From an uncultured Prevotella sp. (lineage in GTDB: Bacteria > Bacteroidota > Bacteroidia > Bacteroidales > Bacteroidaceae): a DNA stretch of 14,072 bases. The DNA is taken from contig CAAGSA010000060.1 of the NCBI GenBank assembly GCA_900772835.1, positions 1 through 14,072 on the forward strand, read 5' to 3'. The notes under the pieces were generated by a model. That model saw only the letters and a list, made by a program, of their open reading frames with translations. It was not told the DNA's origin and made no database searches. Below, piece after piece: positions 7,987 through 14,072 of this stretch. The number at the start of each line of letters is the position of its first letter. Position 1 is the first letter of the stretch. A program made the position numbers and the translations under genes.

Positions 7987-9597
7987 ATGCAACAGAAGAT
8001 TATAATATTAGACTTCGGCTCACAGACCACGCAGCTCATCGGACGCCGCGTGCGCGAGCTGGACACCTTCTGCGAGATTATGCCCTACAACAAGTTCCCG
8101 AAAGACGACGAGAACGTTATCGGAGTCATCCTGAGCGGAAGCCCCTACTCGGTACACGACAAGGAGGCGTTCCAGGTAGACCTGAGCCAGTTCATAGGCA
8201 GGATTCCAGTGCTCGGCATCTGCTACGGTGCACAGTACATCTCCTACGCCAACGGCGGAAAGGTGGAAGCTGCCGATTCGCGTGAGTACGGACGCGCCAA
8301 CCTGGAGCAGTTCGACAAGGAGAACCCGCTGTTCAAGGGATTCATCGACAACTCGCAGGTATGGATGAGCCACGGCGACACCATCACGGCAATCCCCGAA
8401 GACTACAAGTGCATAGCATCGACGGCAAATGTCAAGTTCGCCGCCTACGCATCCACCAAGCAGCCCGTATGGGCAGTGCAGTTCCACCCCGAGGTGTTCC
8501 ATTCGCTGCAGGGCACACAACTGCTGAAGAACTTCGTGGTGGACATCTGCGGAAGCCGCCAGGACTGGAGCGCCGACTCGTTTGTGGAAACCACTGTGAA
8601 GGAACTCAAGGCACAGTTGGGCGACGACAAGGTGATACTCGGACTCTCCGGCGGCGTGGACTCAAGCGTTGCCGCCGTATTGCTCAACAAGGCCATCGGC
8701 AAGAACCTCACCTGTATCTTCGTCGACCACGGCATGCTGCGCAAGAACGAGTTCCGCGATGTGATGAAAGACTACGAGTGTCTCGGACTGAACGTAATCG
8801 GCGTTGACGCATCGGAGAAGTTCTTCACCGACCTCGCCGGCATTACCGACCCGGAGCAGAAGCGCAAGATTATCGGAAGAGACTTTGTGGAGGTGTTCAA
8901 CGCCGAGGCAAAGAAACAGACCGGAGCAAAATGGCTGGCACAGGGCACGATATATCCCGACCGCATAGAGAGCCTCAACATCACGGGCAAGGTGATAAAG
9001 AGCCACCACAACGTGGGCGGACTGCCAAAGGAGATGAACCTCCAGCTCTGCGAACCGCTGAAGTGGCTGTTCAAGGACGAAGTGCGCCGCGTGGGACGCT
9101 CCATGGGAATGCCCGAGCACCTCATCACACGCCACCCGTTCCCCGGACCCGGACTTGCCGTACGAATCCTCGGCGACATCACTCCCGAAAAGGTGCGCAT
9201 CCTGCAGGATGCCGATGACATATACATACGCGGCCTGCGCGAATACAAGGTGAAGCTCTCCGGCGAGGATGCACGCCGCGTACTCGCAGCCGGCGTACCT
9301 GCCGACATGAAGAACGGCGAGATTGAGGTGTCGCTCTACGACCAGATATGGCAGGCAGGCACCGTGCTCCTGTCCACCGTGCGCAGCGTGGGCGTGATGG
9401 GCGACGAGCGAACCTACGAGCATCCTGTTGCACTGCGCGCCGTGACATCAACCGATGCCATGACAGCCGACTGGGCACACCTGCCATACGACTTCATGGC
9501 AAACGTGTCGAACGAGATTATCAACAAGGTGCGTGGAGTGAACCGCGTATGCTACGACATCTCCTCAAAGCCACCAGCAACAATCGAGTGGGAGTAA
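7987..9597 (+). CDS. guaA: GMP synthase (glutamine-hydrolysing)
   Basis: A 536-residue enzyme that converts XMP, ATP and glutamine to GMP in the last step of guanine nucleotide synthesis. The N-terminal class I glutamine amidotransferase (about 1-190) begins IIILDFGSQ and carries the triad Cys79 (GICYGAQ), His167 and Glu169 (FHPEV). The ATP pyrophosphatase domain has the P-loop SGGVDSS at 221-227. The C-terminal dimerisation domain ends in the family-typical KPPATIEWE. Length is close to the usual 510-530 residues. All catalytic residues are present and the gene appears intact. It follows the nucleotidyltransferase by 58 nt and is closed by a strong hairpin terminator about 70 nt downstream. 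No riboswitch-sized leader precedes it. Confidence 0.98.
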   Translation: MQQKIIILDFGSQTTQLIGRRVRELDTFCEIMPYNKFPKDDENVIGVILSGSPYSVHDKEAFQVDLSQFIGRIPVLGICYGAQYISYANGGKVEAADSREYGRANLEQFDKENPLFKGFIDNSQVWMSHGDTITAIPEDYKCIASTANVKFAAYASTKQPVWAVQFHPEVFHSLQGTQLLKNFVVDICGSRQDWSADSFVETTVKELKAQLGDDKVILGLSGGVDSSVAAVLLNKAIGKNLTCIFVDHGMLRKNEFRDVMKDYECLGLNVIGVDASEKFFTDLAGITDPEQKRKIIGRDFVEVFNAEAKKQTGAKWLAQGTIYPDRIESLNITGKVIKSHHNVGGLPKEMNLQLCEPLKWLFKDEVRRVGRSMGMPEHLITRHPFPGPGLAVRILGDITPEKVRILQDADDIYIRGLREYKVKLSGEDARRVLAAGVPADMKNGEIEVSLYDQIWQAGTVLLSTVRSVGVMGDERTYEHPVALRAVTSTDAMTADWAHLPYDFMANVSNEIINKVRGVNRVCYDISSKPPATIEWE

Positions 9598-9664
9598 ACA
9601 CAAAGGTCGACACGACCTGCACACACACCGACAGACAGAACTGACCTGTTCATATACAGCAACT

Positions 9665-9713
9665 CAGGGGAATATACGGCACAGCAGACAGCTTGCGTAT
9701 ATTCCCCTGTTTT
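9665..9713 (+). terminator. Rho-independent terminator after guaA
   Basis: CAGGGGAATATACG (9665-9678) pairs perfectly with CGTATATTCCCCTG (9696-9709). This gives a 14-bp stem with a 17-nt loop, followed by TTTT at 9710-9713. It lies 67 nt after the guaA stop codon and most likely ends the nucleotidyltransferase-guaA transcript. Confidence 0.8.
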
Positions 9714-9925
9714 CGCATATAGCGCTCCGAACCTGCCCCACACAAACACCCCGGCCCCACCCCGCAACACACGCACCTCCCCCCGGAAGAAACGGCAACG
9801 ACAAACGGCTCGAAAAAAAAAGAAAAAAAATTCTATTCCCAGGGTTACTTATCAGGCAAAACCGACATAAATAGTCAGAATAACAAATTAGAAGTTGCGC
9901 CCGACACGAACCAGGGTATACAGAA
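9714..9925. other. Intergenic stretch with C-rich segment and poly-A tract
   Basis: The 212 bases between the guaA terminator and the small secreted-protein gene show no convincing reading frame. A C-rich, G-poor plus strand (about 9735-9785) is followed by A9-G-A8 at 9813-9830 and then an AT-rich leader. No TAnnTTTG element was found here, so the promoter of the next gene is not identified. Confidence 0.5.
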
Positions 9926-10168
9926 ATGAAAAAGACAATAGTTTTCGCAATCGCAGCCGCTATGGCAATCACAGCATCAGTAAGCAGCTCAGCCAATGGC
10001 TCTACACACGATGGAAACCTGAACCACCACGAAAGCACACACATAAAAGCAACATCCCACGGCAGCGGTGCCTGCCGCCACGCAGGCTGCAAGTGCAGCA
10101 GCTACACCAGACTTGAAGGAGGTGCAGGCAAATGCAACTGCGGACACTGGGATTACGTTCACAACTGA
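9926..10168 (+). CDS. Small secreted Cys/His-rich protein, possible metal binder
   Basis: An 80-residue protein of unrecognised family. Residues 1-23 are a clear signal peptide (MKKTIVFAIAAAMA, cut likely after SSA). The mature part is about 57 residues, rich in His and Gly. It contains Cys50, Cys55, Cys57, Cys70 and Cys72 with GH at 73-74 and His79, i.e. C-x4-C-x-C-x12-C-x-C-G-H-x4-H. This spacing resembles a small zinc-binding fold, but disulphides in the periplasm are equally possible; the cysteine count is odd. The export signal, ordered motif and following hairpin terminators argue that it is a real gene. It is transcribed toward the histidine kinase but separated from it by about 320 nt and terminator-like hairpins, so it is probably its own unit. 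Confidence 0.72.
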   Translation: MKKTIVFAIAAAMAITASVSSSANGSTHDGNLNHHESTHIKATSHGSGACRHAGCKCSSYTRLEGGAGKCNCGHWDYVHN

Positions 10169-10241
10169 TTGCCGCTGCACCACCAAGACCAAGTCCACGA
10201 CTGAAGTCGCTCGACGAGCGACACATCGCGGCAACGGTTTT
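10169..10241 (+). terminator. Branched hairpin immediately after the small-protein stop
   Basis: TTGCCGC (10169-10175) pairs with GCGGCAA (10228-10234) and encloses a perfect 7-bp hairpin, GTCGCTC-GAC-GAGCGAC (10206-10222). TTTT follows at 10238-10241. The structure starts at the first base after the stop codon. It may act as a terminator or as an mRNA-stabilising 3' end. Confidence 0.4.
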
Positions 10242-10246
10242 CACCC

Positions 10247-10290
10247 ATCCCCTGCCGTGTGCATCCATACGTCTGCACACGACAGGGGAT
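10247..10290 (+). terminator. Long hairpin, probable terminator of the small-protein gene
   Basis: A 17-base arm at 10247-10263 (ATCCCCTGCCGTGTGCA) pairs with 10274-10290 with one C-A mismatch and a 10-nt loop. Only TT follows, so a classic U tract is missing. It is probably a second, backup terminator; on the minus strand it has no obvious gene to serve. Confidence 0.5.
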
Positions 10291-10415
10291 TTCCGTACTC
10301 AACCGCCAAGAAAGCGCAACCGGCACGACAGCGGAGAAAGAACGGCATATACGCAGAGAAAAAACAATATATATGTAAATGATGTTACGTGAAAAAGTTT
10401 ATACGACAATATTTT

Positions 10416-10443
10416 TTTGAGAACATAAAATTACGTAAATTTG
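10416..10443 (+). promoter_or_regulatory. Probable promoter for the two-component operon
   Basis: TAAATTTG at 10436-10443 matches the -7 consensus exactly. TTTG at 10416-10419 is the nearest -33 candidate, but the 16-nt spacer is shorter than the usual 19-20. The 125 bases before it (10291-10415) hold no other recognisable feature. Transcription would start near 10448, which argues against the TTG at 10441 as the start codon of the kinase. Confidence 0.5.
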
Positions 10444-10491
10444 CAGATATTATATGTGAAACATACAGGGAATACACGAAAAATACATTCT

Positions 10492-12519
10492 GTGGCAAAG
10501 AACAACTTACATACAAGATGCATTATATGCACAGCCGCGATAATGGCAATGCTCCTCACCCTCTGCTGCTGCAAAGGCGGAAGAGACGGAAACACAGATG
10601 CCGACACGGAGCGCATCGCGCGGCTCACGGCAATGGACGACTCGATAAGAGTGTCAGCCCCGTCGATAAAGGACTCGCTGCGCAACGCCATGCGCAACGC
10701 CAAGGACTCGACGGAATGGGCAGAGTATGCCGTGAGAATGGCAAAGATATACTTCAAGGAGAACAAGGCGGACTCGCTGACGCTATACCTGAACTCAGTG
10801 AAGAAACGCATGGGGCAAATGCCACAAAACGCCCGCACACGCTCGATAACGGGACTCGCCTACGAATTCGAGGCAGGATGGAAACAGCTCACGCAATGGG
10901 ACAATCCCGAAGTGATGACCCTGCACAAGAAGGCATACAGCCTCATCAACGAGAGCGACAACAAGGACTACCTCTCCGACATAGCAGCGAACATCGGCGA
11001 CTGCTACTACCTGAACAACAATATGCCCAAGGCGGCATCGTACTACAGGCGTGCGCTGTTCCTCGTTGACTCGCTGCAGCTGCCAAAAGAGAAGAACACC
11101 ACACTCTATATGGGACTGGCGAGAATCTACGAAAACCTGGGCGACCTGGAAGAAGCGGAACGGTTCTACAAGCAGAGCGAAAAGAATCTGGACAAGATTT
11201 CGCAAGGAATGCGCACGTACTTCCTGTGCAGCATCGGCGGATTCTATTATAAGGAGGGGCAATACGAAAAGGCGAACACCTACTTCAGGCGCATGGAGAA
11301 ATTCGTGGCAGCCACCGAAGGCGAAAATTCGTTCAATATGGCACTGTGCCGCATCAACTCAGCCGACGTATACCTGAACATAGGCGACCCGGAAAAAGCG
11401 GAGCTGTATCTCGGCAAAGCGGAACCGTTCTTCCGCAAGAACAACATCGGCGGCGCAATATACTACGCCACCACGATACGCATGGGCATACTGTTGAAGA
11501 AGAAACGCTACGCCGAAGTGGAAAAGCTGCTGCGCGAGGAGAAAGAAGCAACCGGCGTGGAGCACGCAGTAAAGAAAATACGCAACAGTTATCTGCGACA
11601 GTATTATGTGGCTACGGGCAACTATGCGGCGGCTTACGCCAACATTACAGCCGAAGACAAGACCGACGATTCGATAGCAAGGAGCAACTCGTATATGCGC
11701 GCATCCGAAGTGATACAGCGATTCAGCGAGGACACACTCGCACTGCACCACGACATAGCCATGGCAGAAAAGGAGCGCAAAGCCGACGAGGCGGCAAAGG
11801 CGATAATACTGCTGTCGGCAGGCATTGTAATCCTGCTGCTCGCATTCGCCGTGTGGTGGATGTACATACGCAAGAAGCAGCTCGCCGACAAGATGGAACG
11901 ATTCCTGCTGCGACTGGAAAACACACGCAACCGCATCTCGCCACACTTCATCTTCAACATTCTGAACAACCGCATCTACACCGCCGGACAGAAAGAAAAG
12001 GACGAACTAATGGCGCTGGCACAGCTGATAAGAAAGTCGCTCGACATAAGCCGCGACACATTCATAACGCTCAGCGAGGAACTCGACTTCGTAAGGAAAT
12101 ACGTGGAGGTGCAGAGCTATATACTACGCCCCGACTTCAAGTTCAGCCTCAACACGCCCGACAACATCAGCGGCATATACATACCGGCAATGTCGATACA
12201 GATTCTTGCCGAAAACGCCATCAAGCACGGACTGAAAGGTCTTGAGCGCGAGCAGGAGCTGACGATAAACGTGGAGCGCACGGAACACGGGATAAGGATT
12301 GCCGTGGAGGACAACGGGCGCGGATTCGACAGCACCAAGGGTTCGGGCAACGGACTGGGAATGAACATCATACGGCAGACTATGGCTGCCGTGAACCGCA
12401 GCAGCAAGCGCGGAAGGATGGATATGGACATAAGAAACAAGCACAACGCCGACGGACAGATTGCCGGATGCGTGACTACGATAACAATAGAGGGAAAAAT
12501 AAAGACTAAGAGGCTGTAA
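10492..12519 (+). CDS. TPR-containing sensor histidine kinase (LytS/His_kinase type)
   Basis: Predicted 675-residue sensor kinase. An N-terminal hydrophobic segment (about 9-27) ends in three cysteines. Tetratricopeptide-like helices fill about 120-420, and one transmembrane helix lies at 437-457. The cytoplasmic kinase follows. The phospho-acceptor is His485 in RISPHFIFNILN. ATP-binding motifs are ENAIKHG (574-580), EDNGRGF (606-612) and GNGLGMNI (619-626). The TPR part is probably periplasmic. It should phosphorylate the LytTR regulator encoded 25 nt downstream. The start is uncertain: no ATG fits. GTG at 10492 gives a normal signal sequence and a leader of about 40 nt. GTG at 10456 would add 12 residues, and TTG at 10441 overlaps the -7 box. 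The signal sensed is unknown. Confidence 0.87.
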   Translation: MAKNNLHTRCIICTAAIMAMLLTLCCCKGGRDGNTDADTERIARLTAMDDSIRVSAPSIKDSLRNAMRNAKDSTEWAEYAVRMAKIYFKENKADSLTLYLNSVKKRMGQMPQNARTRSITGLAYEFEAGWKQLTQWDNPEVMTLHKKAYSLINESDNKDYLSDIAANIGDCYYLNNNMPKAASYYRRALFLVDSLQLPKEKNTTLYMGLARIYENLGDLEEAERFYKQSEKNLDKISQGMRTYFLCSIGGFYYKEGQYEKANTYFRRMEKFVAATEGENSFNMALCRINSADVYLNIGDPEKAELYLGKAEPFFRKNNIGGAIYYATTIRMGILLKKKRYAEVEKLLREEKEATGVEHAVKKIRNSYLRQYYVATGNYAAAYANITAEDKTDDSIARSNSYMRASEVIQRFSEDTLALHHDIAMAEKERKADEAAKAIILLSAGIVILLLAFAVWWMYIRKKQLADKMERFLLRLENTRNRISPHFIFNILNNRIYTAGQKEKDELMALAQLIRKSLDISRDTFITLSEELDFVRKYVEVQSYILRPDFKFSLNTPDNISGIYIPAMSIQILAENAIKHGLKGLEREQELTINVERTEHGIRIAVEDNGRGFDSTKGSGNGLGMNIIRQTMAAVNRSSKRGRMDMDIRNKHNADGQIAGCVTTITIEGKIKTKRL

Positions 12520-12544
12520 CAAAGCCATTCATACTTGCAGAACG

Positions 12545-13288
12545 ATGAAAGTGATTATCATTGACGATGACAAGAAAGCCATCGACGACCTGACGGAAAA
12601 GCTCGAAACATACGACGACATTAAAATCACCGCTACGGCATCGAACGCCACTCTCGGCATGAGTCTGCTGAGGGCGGACACGCCCGACCTGGTGTTTCTC
12701 GACGTAGAGATGCCGGGCATGACGGGGCTCGACCTGCTGAAGGAGATGGAAAGAATGAACATATGGTGCCACGTGGTGGTGTGTACCTCGTACAGCATTT
12801 ATATGCTGCCGGCATTCCGCAGCGATGCCTTCGACTTCTTGACAAAACCCATCGACAGGGAGGAACTGGACAAGGTGATGCAGCGAGTGAAGAAAGACCT
12901 CGACAATCCGCGCCGCCCTTCCGCCGCGGCAGAAGCTGTGCCGGGCAACGGGATGCTGCTATGCTACACGAACACTGAGGACTTCCAGCTCGTGACGATA
13001 TCAACCATCGGACTGTTCCAATACAACAACGACCTGCGCTCATGGGAGGTAGTGATTGCCAACCAGGAACTGCCGCTGAAGCTGAAGCGCGACGTGTCGA
13101 ACAAGGATCTGCTGGCGCTTGACGAACGATTCGTGCAGGTGAACCAGAAGTTCATCGTGAACATCAACTGCCTGCTGAAGGTGCGCGACAACTACTGCAT
13201 CTTCAATCCGCCGTTCGAGAATCTCGACTACGTGAAAGTGGGAAGGATGTACCGCCGGAGGCTCGTGGAGCGGTTCATGTCGTTCTGA
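12545..13288 (+). CDS. LytTR-family response regulator
   Basis: A 247-residue two-component response regulator. The receiver domain (1-120) has the acidic pocket Asp7-Asp8-Asp9, phospho-acceptor Asp53 (VFLDVEMPG), Thr81 and Lys101 (TKPID). A short linker (about 121-145) leads to a LytTR DNA-binding domain (about 146-247) ending in KVGRMYRRRLVERF. All phosphorylation residues are present. It lies 25 nt after the kinase gene on the same strand, so the pair is almost certainly one operon and one signalling system. LytTR proteins usually bind paired direct repeats; no site was identified here. Its 3' end faces the Crp/Fnr gene across 11 nt, with no clear terminator between them. Confidence 0.93.
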   Translation: MKVIIIDDDKKAIDDLTEKLETYDDIKITATASNATLGMSLLRADTPDLVFLDVEMPGMTGLDLLKEMERMNIWCHVVVCTSYSIYMLPAFRSDAFDFLTKPIDREELDKVMQRVKKDLDNPRRPSAAAEAVPGNGMLLCYTNTEDFQLVTISTIGLFQYNNDLRSWEVVIANQELPLKLKRDVSNKDLLALDERFVQVNQKFIVNINCLLKVRDNYCIFNPPFENLDYVKVGRMYRRRLVERFMSF

Positions 13289-13299
13289 CAAAATGGCAG

Positions 13300-13974
13300 C
13301 TAAGAAAGGGATTTCTCGAAGGCATCAAAGATTATCCTGCCGCGCGTGAGGCGGATGATGCCTTCGGAATGCATGCGGTTAAGCTCGCGCGACACGTTGA
13401 GGCGGCTTTCGTGCAGCTCCTGGGCGAGCCGCACCATGCCGATGTTCACAGTTTTTCTGCCTGCCGGACGCATGCAGCGGTTTTTCAAGAATTCAAAAAC
13501 CTTATGCCTTATATCCTTCGGCATGCTGTGCCATGGCTGCCGCTGCGAACGCTGCGCCATGGTACACACGATATTCATGAGGTTCAGACGGAATATCTCC
13601 GACGAGGTGGTGAGCTTCATCGCCTCACTCTTCTCCAGATACAGAATCCTGCAGTCGGCATCGGCATAGAAGGTGCGCGAGAAGTGCTGCCTCAGTCCAA
13701 ACAGCCTTTCGGGCTGCAGCACACAAGGCACCTGCATCCACTCCTCTATGCTGTAGCCCCTGTCGTCGGCATACGTCACGACGCGCACATCGCCCTGGAT
13801 TATGAACACGAGCCTATCAGCAGGCTGTCCCTCGGCAGCAATCACTTCGCCCTGCCCCACCGTGGCGAAGCCAAGGGGCACCTTGGCTATCACGTTGTCG
13901 AGCTCGGCGAGGCTCATTCCCTGAAACAGAGGGAGATGGGAAATGAGTGTATGTATCTTCAGTTCATAATCCAT
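13300..13974 (-). CDS. Crp/Fnr-family transcriptional regulator
   Basis: A 224-residue regulator with an N-terminal cyclic-nucleotide-binding-like beta-roll (about 15-118) and a C-terminal winged helix (about 150-220). The helix-turn-helix is near 180-203 (MVRLAQELHESRLNVSRELN). The phosphate-binding cassette of true cAMP receptors (a GE...R pattern) is not evident around 75-100, so cAMP binding is unlikely. There is no N-terminal cysteine cluster like that of Fnr. Such proteins are common in Bacteroidota and usually have unknown ligands. The ATG at 13974 begins a typical MDYELKIHTL start. It is convergent with the two-component operon. No clear promoter was found in the 98 bases upstream. 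Confidence 0.88.
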   Translation of the reverse strand: MDYELKIHTLISHLPLFQGMSLAELDNVIAKVPLGFATVGQGEVIAAEGQPADRLVFIIQGDVRVVTYADDRGYSIEEWMQVPCVLQPERLFGLRQHFSRTFYADADCRILYLEKSEAMKLTTSSEIFRLNLMNIVCTMAQRSQRQPWHSMPKDIRHKVFEFLKNRCMRPAGRKTVNIGMVRLAQELHESRLNVSRELNRMHSEGIIRLTRGRIIFDAFEKSLS

Positions 13975-14019
13975 ACCCGTTGGCGGAATTAATTTAAGTT
14001 GATAAATATGATTAAAAAG

Positions 14020-14050
14020 TTGTACATATCGCTGATTTTTAGTAACTTAG
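14020..14050 (+). promoter_or_regulatory. Possible promoter reading out of the right edge
   Basis: TTG at 14020-14022, a 20-nt spacer and TAACTTAG at 14043-14050 differ from the Bacteroidota consensus at one base. This suggests a plus-strand gene beyond the window, divergent from the Crp/Fnr gene. No coding start is visible in the remaining 22 bases. Confidence 0.35.
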
Positions 14051-14072
14051 TGGTGTTCAAAACATTAAGTCC

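Noticed and set aside
8662..9423. Minus-strand open frame of 253 codons opposite guaA
   Set aside because: It is antisense to the highly conserved ATP pyrophosphatase region of guaA, so its openness is a by-product of guaA codon use.
9598..9925. Possible CRISPR leader, attachment site or insertion-sequence end near the poly-A and C-rich stretch
   Set aside because: No repeated unit, terminal inverted repeat, target duplication or tRNA remnant was found; the only inverted repeat is the guaA terminator.
10068..10392. Two overlapping plus-strand frames (10068-10382 and 10132-10392) downstream of the small secreted protein
   Set aside because: Both begin inside the small-protein gene and run through the two hairpins. 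Neither has a signal peptide, domain or plausible initiation region.

Overview
The window looks like a chromosomal segment from a moderately GC-rich member of the Bacteroidota, most likely Bacteroidales and Prevotella-like. This is inferred from content, not from a database match. Start codons have no Shine-Dalgarno sequence. Several upstream regions carry the Bacteroidota promoter pattern (TTTG or TTG, about 19-20 nt, then TAnnTTTG). The gene types also fit: a secreted GH43-GH28 pectin/hemicellulose enzyme, a membrane-embedded AraC regulator, a TPR histidine kinase with a LytTR partner, and a degenerate Crp/Fnr regulator.

Layout. (1) 73-2409, minus: a secreted two-domain glycoside hydrolase, GH43 then GH28. 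(2) 2410-2506: a compact divergent control region with facing promoters and a TGCAAAT direct repeat. (3) 2507-3610 and 3650-7087, plus: a predicted seven-helix membrane protein ending in an AraC DNA-binding domain, then after 39 nt a large Dna2-like nuclease-helicase. (4) 7161-7928 and 7987-9597, plus: a MurU-like sugar-1-phosphate nucleotidyltransferase behind a textbook promoter, then guaA (GMP synthase), closed by a perfect 14-bp hairpin terminator. (5) 9926-10168, plus: a tiny secreted Cys/His-rich protein followed by two RNA hairpins. (6) 10492-12519 and 12545-13288, plus: a TPR sensor histidine kinase and its LytTR response regulator. (7) 13300-13974, minus: a Crp/Fnr-type regulator converging on the response regulator. 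A possible promoter points out of the right edge.

How the genes may work together. The divergent arrangement suggests the membrane AraC protein senses something at or beyond the envelope and controls the GH43-GH28 gene, itself, or both. The nuclease-helicase is probably read from the same promoter, an odd pairing. The nucleotidyltransferase and guaA look like housekeeping functions in one transcription unit. The kinase/regulator pair is a conventional two-component system of unknown signal. The small Cys/His protein just upstream is the least explained gene.

No rRNA, tRNA, insertion sequence, CRISPR array or phage gene was seen. No clearly new multi-gene system is demonstrated. The best candidates for a second look are the membrane-AraC plus nuclease-helicase pair, the secreted CxC/CxCGH mini-protein, and the GH43-GH28 fusion.
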